From assembly GCA_002839805.1 (NCBI GenBank), contig PGYT01000003.1, positions 84,139 through 148,138 on the forward strand: a DNA stretch of 64,000 bases, in the 5' to 3' direction. Positions 53,601 through 62,427 of this stretch are shown here, one piece after another. Under the pieces are notes generated by a model. That model saw nothing but the letters and a program-made list of their open reading frames with translations. It was not told where the DNA came from and did not search any database. Source of the DNA: Ignavibacteriae bacterium HGW-Ignavibacteriae-2 (GTDB lineage Bacteria; Bacteroidota; Ignavibacteria; Ignavibacteriales; Melioribacteraceae). The translations under genes and the position numbers were made by a program. Each line of letters starts with the position of its first letter. Position 1 is the stretch's first letter.

Positions 53601-55769
53601 CTATAAATTAACGCCCATCTCCGATAGAAGATAATCCGCACCGCCATACTTTTGGGTGATCCATAATATATAACGTATATCAACACCAATGGAACGGCTG
53701 TATGATTCGTTCCATGCAAAATCATTTATGGTGGCTTCGTAAGCTCTGTCGAAATTCACTCCTACTATTTCGCCGTAAGCATTTAAAATAGGACTGCCGG
53801 AATTACCGCCTGTTGTATCCATATTGTAAAGCAATGCAACAGGGACACCGCCAATTTTTTTATTGTAAAATTTCCCAAAGTCTTTTGCTTCGTACAAGTC
53901 ATACATTTTGTCGGGTAAAGAATAATCGCCTCCCATATAACTTTTTTCTATAACTCCATCCAAAGTTGTTATAGGTGTGTAATAAACAGCGTCTGCGGGC
54001 GCATACCCTTTAACATAACCGTAAGTTAAACGTAACGTACCGTTAGCGTCGGGAATAAAAGATTTTTGGTTCCACATACGTTTTACTTCCGCCAATTGAG
54101 GTAAAAGTTTTCCAAGCGCCCCTTCAATTGCATCGCGCTTTTTATTTATAGTTAACTCCTCCTCATATAAAGAAATTATTAATTGAAAAAGATCATCGTC
54201 AACTTTTTTTAATTCTTTGTACGGTTTTGCTGTGAGCTCGTTAAAAAAAGATTTATCGTAAAGGTTGGTGGAATTTAACATTGCCTCGACATCTACATAC
54301 GGATCATCGTCCTCGTTTTTAATAAGACTGTCTATTGTTCTTATTCGGCTTGTATTTTCAAATCCGTAAGCGTCATCAAACATTTTTGCCCAAACATTCA
54401 ACTCAATTTCCGAGTTTAGAAAATCAAACGTTCTTTCAATTCTTTGTTTTGTAGCATCTAAATTACTTTCCATATACATCGATTTTCTTTCGAGATTTGG
54501 TTTCTCTTTTTCTTTAGCGTTTTCAATTATAAAACTGCTAATATTCATCAAATTTGAAACTCTTGGGAAACGTTGAAACCATAAGTCGGCTTCAGCAATA
54601 TCAAATAATTCGCTGTATACATTATCAATATCTACAAATAATTTTCCGTATTTATTCTTCAACTCCGGTTTCGCTTTTATAAAATCTTTAAGGAGTTGTT
54701 CCTCGTCTCTCTTTTTCTGGATAAGTTGAATTTTTCGTAACCCTTTCAATTTACCCTGATAGTTTTTCATGGTGTTTGCGTAACCTTTAATTGTTGATGC
54801 ATATTTTAACTGCATCGCCTCATCTACGGAGGAAATATCTTCAATTAGTTTTATAGTCCATTCGTAAAGTTCGGATACGTAAGGAAGCAAATACTCCTGC
54901 TGATATTCAAGATACTGAGATGGCTGGTGTCTGAAGGTTCTTCCGGGATAACCGAGAACAAAAACAAAATCGTTTTCTTCAACACCATTAGGATTTACTT
55001 TAAGGAATTTTTTCGGTTTAAATGGAACGTTTTCTTTTGAATATTTTGCAGAACTTCCGTCAGGAGCAACATAAGCGCGCATAAATGTAAAATCGCCTGT
55101 ATGTCTCGGCCAAACCCAATTATCCGATTCGCCGCCGAATTCGCCTATTGCACGAGGAGGAGCATAAACCAAACGGACATCTTCAATTATTCTGTATTTG
55201 AACAACACATAAGTTTGTCCGGCAAACATCTCTGAAACGCGCGCTTCAATACTATTATCCGAATCTGTGTATTTATCATTCAATTCGTTTATTTTTTTTG
55301 ATATCGCCTTTGTTCGTTCGGCAAGGTCATCAATACCTTTTACTGCGTCCAAAATTATTTTTGATACGTCTTCGTAAGATTCCGTAATTTTACATTTATA
55401 CCCAGTCGCAGAAATTTCCTGAGATCTTGTTTCAGCTAAAAATCCGTCTTCCAGATAATTATTATCGGTAGAACTTGCACGGTTAATTGCTCCGAAAGCA
55501 CAATGATGATTGGTAATAATTAAACCATCAGGAGAAACGAATGAACCAGTGCAGCCGCCGACATTCACAAGAGCGTCTACAAGGCTTATTCCATTGGGAT
55601 CGTAAATATCTTTCGGACTGATTTTAAGCCCGGCTCTAACCAAATCCACATTATGAATTTCACTTAAAGGGTACATCCCCTCTTCGGTCTCAGGAGCCAA
55701 AAGACCTAAGGAAAAAAACATTGATATTGTAATTATTGAAATGAACGAAAATTTTCTAAATGTTTTCAT
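53601..55769 (-). CDS. S46-family dipeptidyl-peptidase, DPP11-like
   Basis: A 722-residue exported serine peptidase with a signal peptide (residues 1-24). The family opening NVGGCTGSFVSPDGLIITNH holds the catalytic His89. Asp lies in GGESDNWVWPRHTGDF, and catalytic Ser657 in GGNSGSPIL. DPP7 and DPP11 differ at one position 18 residues after Ser (Gly673 or Arg673 in the Porphyromonas enzymes); here that position is Arg675 in NFDRAYE, suggesting preference for acidic residues at P1 as in DPP11. It should cut dipeptides from peptides in the periplasm or at the surface. The first gene of a five-gene run with an amino acid permease. Confidence 0.9.
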   Translation of the reverse strand: MKTFRKFSFISIITISMFFSLGLLAPETEEGMYPLSEIHNVDLVRAGLKISPKDIYDPNGISLVDALVNVGGCTGSFVSPDGLIITNHHCAFGAINRASSTDNNYLEDGFLAETRSQEISATGYKCKITESYEDVSKIILDAVKGIDDLAERTKAISKKINELNDKYTDSDNSIEARVSEMFAGQTYVLFKYRIIEDVRLVYAPPRAIGEFGGESDNWVWPRHTGDFTFMRAYVAPDGSSAKYSKENVPFKPKKFLKVNPNGVEENDFVFVLGYPGRTFRHQPSQYLEYQQEYLLPYVSELYEWTIKLIEDISSVDEAMQLKYASTIKGYANTMKNYQGKLKGLRKIQLIQKKRDEEQLLKDFIKAKPELKNKYGKLFVDIDNVYSELFDIAEADLWFQRFPRVSNLMNISSFIIENAKEKEKPNLERKSMYMESNLDATKQRIERTFDFLNSEIELNVWAKMFDDAYGFENTSRIRTIDSLIKNEDDDPYVDVEAMLNSTNLYDKSFFNELTAKPYKELKKVDDDLFQLIISLYEEELTINKKRDAIEGALGKLLPQLAEVKRMWNQKSFIPDANGTLRLTYGYVKGYAPADAVYYTPITTLDGVIEKSYMGGDYSLPDKMYDLYEAKDFGKFYNKKIGGVPVALLYNMDTTGGNSGSPILNAYGEIVGVNFDRAYEATINDFAWNESYSRSIGVDIRYILWITQKYGGADYLLSEMGVNL

Positions 55770-55999
55770 AAATCCCGGATTTTTAGTTGTCTATTATTTA
55801 AGGATAAAGCTAAGAAAAAGAGCGCTAATTCGAAAGAGCATAGTTACTGATCAATTAAAGCTGAATTTTTTTAAAATTTTATTGGAAAATAATTATCAAT
55901 AATGAAATAAGATTAAATATCGTTATATTTCTATTAAATCTTATGAAACTACAGACCAGTATAAATATTTAAACAAATTACTCTTTCGGGAAATTTACT

Positions 56000-58900
56000 A
56001 TGAATAACTTTTTCAAATATCTGTCATATTTAATAACATCTTCTTTGATATTTTTAGGCACTACTATAGGGTCAAATAAATCCTCCAATTCACCCGAGGG
56101 ATATTTAATAAATCCCATTGTTACGCCATACGGAATAGTTGTTTCCAACGAATTCGAAAACGTTTTGTATTTAATTACAGAAGAAAGCATTAAACCGCTG
56201 GTTGAAGCCCCCGGCTGTGGAAGATATATAAAATTTTCAAAAGATTATTCCAGTATCGGATTAAAAATTATAAATCCTGAGAACGGTATGCAGAGGCCGG
56301 CTGTTTTCGATTTAAAGGAAATGCGGCTGAATTTTCTTTCCGATTGGGTGAAAAAAAGCGGACAGGTTTCTTTTACCCAAAATGGCAAAACCGCTTTTAT
56401 GTTAGATGAATGGCTGTATGTGAAGGATGATGTTTCAGCTGACAAATATGATTTAAAAGTTTTTTCGAACAATACTGCTATTTCTCCAGATGGATTTAAT
56501 GTAGTTTATAAAGACGATGCTGATCAGCTTTGGATTTATAACCTTCCTACTGCATCTCGCCAAAAAATAACCGATTCGGAAAATGGGTATTACAACGCGC
56601 AATGGTCACCGAAAGGAAATGATATTCTTTTCGAATCAGTTAATGCTAAAATTTATTTTTTCAATTATGAAACAGGAATAAAATTTATAGCTGAAGGAGA
56701 AAATCCTAAGTGGTCGCCTGACTCAAAAAGTATTTTATATAATCGAAAAGAAATTGACTTTGCGAATGTAAGATTAATAAATTCTGATCTTTACATTTAT
56801 AATTTATCTGCGAATGAAGAAAATAGAATAACTAATTCAGCCGATCAATTTGAAATGAACGCTTCTTTTAATTCAGATGGAAACGAAATTGTATTTGATA
56901 CTTATAGCGGACGTGAAATAAAAAAAATCTATTTAACGAAACATAATGATGAATCGGCTGAATTAATTTTCAAATTGAAAGAGCGGTTACAAATCAATTC
57001 AAATAAAACATTCAATAAAGCCGCAGAAAATATAAATATTCCAGCTGATTTGGATGAGTGGGTTCATATTCACCAGGTACTGGATACACGCGACAGCGGC
57101 AGTTGGACTTCGGACCCCAAAAACGGCAGGCATCAGGGATACCTTTGTTGCGGAGCAGCCAGCGCAATGGAAGTTATAGCCTCTTATGGAATTTTACCTC
57201 CTTCACCAATAACAACACGCGGTCATATTAGCAATTACGGCAAATATATCTCAGACGCTTATACTTACAATGGATTTACATATTCCGGATTTACAACAAC
57301 TTCTACTAATCCGGGTTTTCCTACCGGGGCACATGGATTTATGTGGAATTACGGCAGTCCGCACAGCAACGCGGTGTCGTTTTTAACCAACCATGGAATA
57401 GAAGCGGTACTTTCAGATGATATGAATTGGTCTAAAGTAAAGGCTGAACTTGATACGGGGTTTCCTTATATACTTTGCAGCACGGGTTTAACTGACGGAC
57501 ACATAGTTGTTGCAATTGGGCAGAACCAGAATTATCATTCTTTGTATTGTAATGATCCGTATGGAGATAAAAACGCCGGAAGTTATGGCTCAATTCTAAA
57601 CGGAAAAAACGCAATTTACGATTGGGCGGACGAAAATACAGGACACGTAAAAATTACTCCAGTAGTTTGGGGAATTACAGCTCGGTACAGCAAAACTTTA
57701 CAATTATTATCCTCTTATCCCGCAAATAGTCAAACCGGCATCAGCCCATCGTCTCATGTTTTTGTAAATTTTTACGGGCAGGTTAATCCCGAAACCGTTA
57801 AAAATAATATTCATTTGATGAGCGAAAATGGAAATATTTTAGATTATTCTTTCGATTCCGATAAATGTTCAGAAGGAGTAGTAGAACTAATTCCATTTAA
57901 TGAATTAGATGAGAATTCTAATTATACCGTGTATATAAACAATAAAATTGAAAACAGTAAGGGACAACAATTTAAAAGAAACGAACAAATACAATTCAGA
58001 ACCGGATCAGAAAGAAAATATATTGGGGATTTATTGGACGGATTCGAATCTAAGCAAAACTGGTCTCTGAATACTAGCGGTATAAGCGGTGACGAAACTA
58101 ACACGACAATTACGAGTGATCAAATAAAAGATGAACAATTTTCGTTACGTCTAAATTATAAATTTTCAGGTACAAGCAATGGTTTTGTAAGATTCCTATA
58201 TTCCCCGGAGTTAAAAGTTGATCCCGCAAAAACTTTAGGTATCTGGTTGTTTGGTGATTGCAGTAATAATTCAATTGAATTATGGTTTACAAGCGCAGGC
58301 TCTTTGGTAAGAGGATTATCAAAAGTTGTGGATTGGTCGGGCTGGAAGTTTATTGAACTACCCCTCAATCAGCTTAATCTTGCGAGTGGAGCTACCTTCA
58401 ATTGTTTTGCGTTACGGCAATCTAGCAACGCACAAAAAAGCGGAACTATATATTTCGACGGATTAATGCTCACTGAAGCATATGCTCAAATAGTTACTTG
58501 TTTCCCTTCGATAGATGAAAAAAACGTAAGCTTAAATTCTGATATTGTTATTGGTTTTAGTTGCCCCATGGACAGCATATCTTTAAAAAACGCTTTTAAA
58601 ATTTCGCCTGAGGTTTCAGGAATATTAAAATGGATAAATGGGGATAATAAATTGCTATTTACTCCTACTGAATTATATGAAGGCAATACTATATATTCAG
58701 TATATATAGATAGCAGCGCTAAAGCTCTTGATGGTCCCGATTTAAGTTACACGCATTTCTATAGTTTTACAACCAAAAGGAATAAGTTATCTCTTGTAGC
58801 AAATTATCCCTATATGAACGAAAATAATGTTAGCACCATTTTTGATGTTATACTTCAATTTGATAATCCAATTAACCCGTTATCATTATCGGGGAATATA

Positions 58901-59896
58901 ATGTTCGTTGATTCGTATAATAATAACATTTCAATAGCCGTTGAATCTGCGTTGTATTCAAAGGGAATTGTTAAATTCAAAGCGCGAACCGAATTACTGC
59001 CCGAGGCAAATTATAAAATTATACTTAAACCCGAGATTAAGGATACCGAAGGATTGTTATTCAGCGATAATATGGAGATAAATTTTAGAACCGCCGCTGC
59101 AGCCGATTTCAACGGCACTGTTTTTTATGATTTTGAAAATGATACCGATTGGATCAATCCTAAGGAGAACGGCAAATCCATTGGAGTGGACTATATTAAC
59201 ACCAATTATTACAGGGATAATAAATATTCTAAAAACGGTTTAAATTCAGGCGCGCTTCGTTATAAATTTAAAGGGGTAAATGGTGTTTGTGTTCTGGAAC
59301 CCAATTACGATATGATTATTGAGAATAAAAACAATTTTGCCATTTGGGTTTATGGGGATTTTAGTAACAATGTTCTTGAGTATACTTTTTCCGATGTAAA
59401 TAATAACTTTTATCAAATTTTGGCAGACACTATTAAATGGACAGGCTGGCAACTGGTTAGTGTTACTCTGGATTCTTTACGAAATGTTGCCGGTTTAAAA
59501 TTTAATTCTCTCTCTGTCGTACAGTCCAATACCGGTGCATACGAAGGTCTAATATATCTTGATGATATTCAAACTGATATTATTTTATCCTCGGAGGAAG
59601 CAAATACATTGCCTCTCGAATTTGCACTTAAACAAAACTATCCTAATCCTTTTAATCCCGTTACAACTATTCAATACAGTTTTCCTGCCAATGTTGGAAC
59701 TCTTAGTGGTGCTTCGGTTCGGTTAGCGGTGTATGATGTGCTTGGGAGAGAAGTTACTGTCTTAGTTAATGAATTTCAGAAACCGGGATCATATAAAATT
59801 GACTTTGATGCCTCTGGAATTTCGAGCGGTGTATATATTTACCGTTTAAAAATAAACTCATTTGTGAGCGCGAAAAAATTAGTACTTTTAAAATAA
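56000..59896 (+). CDS. giant secreted protein: PD40 propeller, C39-like peptidase, Big_5, T9SS domain
   Basis: A 1298-residue exported protein. The signal peptide is residues 1-24. Residues 30-340 look like a TolB/PD40 propeller (WSPKGNDILFESVNAKIYFF, NPKWSPDSKSILYN). A C39-like papain-fold domain spans 350-550, with Cys in YLCCGAASAMEVIASYG (about residue 382), His in DGHIVVAIG (about 500) and Asp/Asn in CNDPYG. Big_5-like Ig domains (PANSQTGISPSSHVFVNFYG) alternate with two carbohydrate-binding-like beta-sandwiches (GIWLFGDCSNNSIELWF, FAIWVYGDFSNNVLEYTF). The end is a type A sorting domain with QNYPNPFNPVTTIQY. It may cleave peptides or cell-wall cross-links; the substrate is unknown. Confidence 0.85.
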   Translation: MNNFFKYLSYLITSSLIFLGTTIGSNKSSNSPEGYLINPIVTPYGIVVSNEFENVLYLITEESIKPLVEAPGCGRYIKFSKDYSSIGLKIINPENGMQRPAVFDLKEMRLNFLSDWVKKSGQVSFTQNGKTAFMLDEWLYVKDDVSADKYDLKVFSNNTAISPDGFNVVYKDDADQLWIYNLPTASRQKITDSENGYYNAQWSPKGNDILFESVNAKIYFFNYETGIKFIAEGENPKWSPDSKSILYNRKEIDFANVRLINSDLYIYNLSANEENRITNSADQFEMNASFNSDGNEIVFDTYSGREIKKIYLTKHNDESAELIFKLKERLQINSNKTFNKAAENINIPADLDEWVHIHQVLDTRDSGSWTSDPKNGRHQGYLCCGAASAMEVIASYGILPPSPITTRGHISNYGKYISDAYTYNGFTYSGFTTTSTNPGFPTGAHGFMWNYGSPHSNAVSFLTNHGIEAVLSDDMNWSKVKAELDTGFPYILCSTGLTDGHIVVAIGQNQNYHSLYCNDPYGDKNAGSYGSILNGKNAIYDWADENTGHVKITPVVWGITARYSKTLQLLSSYPANSQTGISPSSHVFVNFYGQVNPETVKNNIHLMSENGNILDYSFDSDKCSEGVVELIPFNELDENSNYTVYINNKIENSKGQQFKRNEQIQFRTGSERKYIGDLLDGFESKQNWSLNTSGISGDETNTTITSDQIKDEQFSLRLNYKFSGTSNGFVRFLYSPELKVDPAKTLGIWLFGDCSNNSIELWFTSAGSLVRGLSKVVDWSGWKFIELPLNQLNLASGATFNCFALRQSSNAQKSGTIYFDGLMLTEAYAQIVTCFPSIDEKNVSLNSDIVIGFSCPMDSISLKNAFKISPEVSGILKWINGDNKLLFTPTELYEGNTIYSVYIDSSAKALDGPDLSYTHFYSFTTKRNKLSLVANYPYMNENNVSTIFDVILQFDNPINPLSLSGNIMFVDSYNNNISIAVESALYSKGIVKFKARTELLPEANYKIILKPEIKDTEGLLFSDNMEINFRTAAAADFNGTVFYDFENDTDWINPKENGKSIGVDYINTNYYRDNKYSKNGLNSGALRYKFKGVNGVCVLEPNYDMIIENKNNFAIWVYGDFSNNVLEYTFSDVNNNFYQILADTIKWTGWQLVSVTLDSLRNVAGLKFNSLSVVQSNTGAYEGLIYLDDIQTDIILSSEEANTLPLEFALKQNYPNPFNPVTTIQYSFPANVGTLSGASVRLAVYDVLGREVTVLVNEFQKPGSYKIDFDASGISSGVYIYRLKINSFVSAKKLVLLK

Positions 59897-59926
59897 AATC
59901 TCAAATTCGTTGCAGCGGAACCCTAG

Positions 59927-59971
59927 TATGAGCGGACGGCCGGGCCGGGTATTCAGAGGCTCATAATTTTT
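59927..59971 (+). terminator. intrinsic terminator of the C39 protein gene
   Basis: TATGAGC (59927-59933) pairs with GCTCATA (59959-59965) around a very GC-rich 25-base interior (GGACGGCCGGGCCGGG), and a T-run follows at 59967-59971. It begins 31 bases after the stop codon. Confidence 0.7.
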
Positions 59972-59988
59972 CAGTTTATTTCAATTGT

Positions 59989-60012
59989 GTCCGGAGCAAA
60001 ACAACTCCGGAC
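59989..60012. terminator. hairpin at the 3' end of the PepSY gene
   Basis: A perfect 8-base-pair stem, GTCCGGAG with CTCCGGAC, and an 8-base loop lie about 21 bases beyond the stop of the minus-strand PepSY gene. There is no T-run after it on the minus strand, so it is a likely transcript end structure rather than a textbook terminator. Confidence 0.45.
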
Positions 60013-60032
60013 TCTAAAAAACGTAAAGTATA

Positions 60033-60587
60033 TCAGTAATACATAAATAAAAATATTATTGGAATTATTATTCCTAATGCGGTTAACCACTTTCCTCTTC
60101 CTGTTATACCGTTTTTACCTTTAATCATAAATAATCCAGTTAAAGCCAGCAGTATTAAAGATACGGCAAATAAGTCGGCTACATAAGTCCATAACTTTTT
60201 AGGATTGTTGAGATGAAGAAAGTTTGATTCACGAAATACCCTACGGCTATTAACTTGTTCGTAAATCACAACTCCGGAAGTAAGTTTTGCTTTAATAGTT
60301 TTGTTTTTGAAGAACAATTCTATCTCATTTTCATTCGGTCTGAAACTGCTTCGCAGAGAGTCTGTTAATGCGAGTTTTTCGATTAATAAGGAAGAGACTT
60401 GCTGCTGGGATAAAACCCTGTCGGTTATTTCGGAAACTATCAGTGTATCTTTTGTAATTATATAATTGGGATTCCAATCGTTAACATGATTAACTGCTAC
60501 TCCGGATACGGCATAAATAATTGTTAAACCCGCGCAAATGTAACCTAAGTCTCTGTGAATAATTTTTACCCATTTTCTCCAGTTCAT
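60033..60587 (-). CDS. PepSY-associated transmembrane protein
   Basis: A 184-residue membrane protein with helices near residues 14-32 and, later, 133-155 and 162-182. It starts KWVKIIHRDLGYICAGLTII and SGVAVNHVNDWNPNYI, the usual start of PepSY_TM proteins; the middle carries a periplasmic beta domain. Such proteins are linked to iron or copper reduction and uptake. The frame is open to 60620, but the ATG at 60587 has GAGGAG 6 bases upstream and is preferred. It is separated from the upstream DUF4920 gene by a terminator. Confidence 0.8.
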   Translation of the reverse strand: MNWRKWVKIIHRDLGYICAGLTIIYAVSGVAVNHVNDWNPNYIITKDTLIVSEITDRVLSQQQVSSLLIEKLALTDSLRSSFRPNENEIELFFKNKTIKAKLTSGVVIYEQVNSRRVFRESNFLHLNNPKKLWTYVADLFAVSLILLALTGLFMIKGKNGITGRGKWLTALGIIIPIIFLFMYY

Positions 60588-60620
60588 GAAACTCCTCGAT
60601 ACAATTGAAAATTTAAACAA

Positions 60621-60654
60621 TAAAAAAGCCTTCGCTAAAAAGATAACGAAGGCT
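60621..60654 (-). terminator. intrinsic terminator of the DUF4920 gene
   Basis: AGCCTTCG (60627-60634) pairs with CGAAGGCT (60647-60654) around a 12-base loop. On the minus strand it is followed by a run of T (60622-60627 in plus coordinates), 23 bases after the DUF4920 stop codon and before the PepSY gene start. Confidence 0.85.
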
Positions 60655-60677
60655 GTGTGTTACTGTATAAAAACCAT

Positions 60678-61166
60678 TTATATTACGGCACCACTACCTT
60701 TTATTTGATATACTTTTTTTACTGTTTCTTCTTTTGAACAGCAAGCGCCGTCTTCTTTATTCTCTTTTTCTGATTTTTCTTTGTCACTGCATGCGGTTTT
60801 TTCGTCGCCCGAACAATTAGCTTCGTTTTCAACTGTAAAAGAGTAAATTTGTCCCTCAACTAAAGCTTTTTTCCCTTTAGCTTCCATCGGAAAAACAATT
60901 TCGCCGTCTTCCACTTTTACGCGTATTGTCTCAAACTCTTTATCACTGGAAAGTTCAATCCAGCATCCTCTTTTTTCGCAAACATTTACAACAGTTCCTT
61001 CTACGAGTACAGTTTTGCCCTCATATTTTTCAGGGGCAGTTAAAATTTCCGAAATTTTAGTTTTTTCTTTTGTTTGAATGTTTTTCCCATATTTTGTTCC
61101 ATCAGCAGCAAATAACATTATGGTTGAGATAAGTATTACGGAAAATGTTAAAATATATTTACTCAT
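60678..61166 (-). CDS. DUF4920 domain protein with Cys-rich insertion
   Basis: A 162-residue exported protein with a signal peptide (residues 1-20, ending LFAA). The DUF4920 OB-like core spans 30-115, with YEGKTVLVEGTVVNVCEKRG followed by CWIEL (Cys pair C-x4-C) and IVFPMEAKGKKALVEGQIY. Where relatives have an ordinary linker before the last strand, this protein has about 35 residues of Cys, Glu and Lys (NCSGDEKTACSDKEKSEK and GACCSKEE; four further Cys), then the final strand VYQIKGSGAVI. A periplasmic metal-binding role is inferred. It ends in its own terminator. Confidence 0.75.
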   Translation of the reverse strand: MSKYILTFSVILISTIMLFAADGTKYGKNIQTKEKTKISEILTAPEKYEGKTVLVEGTVVNVCEKRGCWIELSSDKEFETIRVKVEDGEIVFPMEAKGKKALVEGQIYSFTVENEANCSGDEKTACSDKEKSEKENKEDGACCSKEETVKKVYQIKGSGAVI

Positions 61167-61280
61167 TGTTTGGTTCCTTTATTATCTTACAGAATTAAAA
61201 ATATTAACAAATTTATAAAAGAAGTTTATCAAAAAAAACATGAATCCTAAAATCCAATTATAAAACATCAAAATTCCGAC

Positions 61281-62339
61281 ATGAACCGAAGAAAATTTAT
61301 TACAAGTTCTGCTATAACGGTTTCCGCTTTTTCAGTTCCAATAAAAGTGAATGCCAATAATCTTTTTTTTAATCAGCCAAAACCCAGAATTAAACCAAAT
61401 ATGTTAAAAGAAGGTGATACTGTTGGGCTTATTGTTCCCGGTAGTTTTATTACAGAAGAGGAGCTTTTTGAGTCTGTAGCCAATCTGGAAAAACTCGGTT
61501 TGAAAAGTTATTACACAGAAAACATACTGGCTAAAAAAGGATATTTGGGGGGAACTGACGAACAAAGAGTTTCCGATTTGCATCATATGTTTGAAAATAA
61601 AGAAGTGAAAGGAATTGTTTGTGCTAGAGGCGGCTATGGATGTAATAGAATACTACCAATGATAAATTATGATTTGATAAAAAATAATCCGAAGATACTT
61701 ATTGGGTATAGTGATATTACAGCCTTACTTTACGCTATTTATGCGAAAACAGGTTTGATCTCCTTTCACGGACCTGTTGGTATCTCCACATTTAACGATT
61801 TCTCGTTAGGATATATGAAACAAACTCTAATGGAACGTTTGGATAGGCAATTTCTGATTTCGTCGGAAGAAGACAAAACAAAAGAAGATCCAGCGTACAA
61901 AATTTATACAATAGCTCCCGGGGTTGCCGCGGGTGAACTTGTTGGCGGAAATCTCTCAATAGCGGTCTCATTGTTGGGCACTCCTTACGATGTTGATTAT
62001 TCCGGTAAAATCGTTTTTCTTGAGGATATCGGAGAAAAACCTTACAAAATTGACAGAATGTTAACCGAACTTTTGCTAGCCGGTAAACTACAAAAAGCAA
62101 GCGGTATTGTTCTTGGTGTTTTTGTGGATTGCGAAATAGGTAATGACGATCGATCTATTCAGGATTCTTTAAATTTACGTCAAGTATTAGAAGACAGATT
62201 AGCGACGCTGGGTATTCCCGTTATTTATGGACTTTCCTTTGGACATATTGCCAATAAATTTACACTGCCATTTGGAATTAACGCTAAACTAAATACTTTA
62301 GATGAATCAATTGCTCTGCAGGAACCATCTGTTATTTGA
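61281..62339 (+). CDS. LD-carboxypeptidase, family S66, with Tat-like signal
   Basis: A 352-residue serine peptidase that trims the terminal D-Ala from murein tetrapeptides (L,D-bond) during wall recycling. The nucleophile Ser144 is in IGYSDITALLYAIY. The Glu is in VFLEDIGEKPYKIDRMLTEL, and the His in GLSFGHIANKFTLPFG near residue 317. The N-terminus MNRRKFITSSAITVSAFSVP looks like a twin-arginine signal, which is unusual because the E. coli LdcA is cytoplasmic. No clear ribosome site precedes the ATG. It reads away from DUF4920 and towards priA. Confidence 0.88.
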   Translation: MNRRKFITSSAITVSAFSVPIKVNANNLFFNQPKPRIKPNMLKEGDTVGLIVPGSFITEEELFESVANLEKLGLKSYYTENILAKKGYLGGTDEQRVSDLHHMFENKEVKGIVCARGGYGCNRILPMINYDLIKNNPKILIGYSDITALLYAIYAKTGLISFHGPVGISTFNDFSLGYMKQTLMERLDRQFLISSEEDKTKEDPAYKIYTIAPGVAAGELVGGNLSIAVSLLGTPYDVDYSGKIVFLEDIGEKPYKIDRMLTELLLAGKLQKASGIVLGVFVDCEIGNDDRSIQDSLNLRQVLEDRLATLGIPVIYGLSFGHIANKFTLPFGINAKLNTLDESIALQEPSVI

Positions 62340-62427
62340 AAAAAAAATACAATGCTGCACCCGATAATGCCGGGGAACTGGCATAAAACAATAATTTACC
62401 TTTGCTAAATTCAAAATTAGATAGAGC

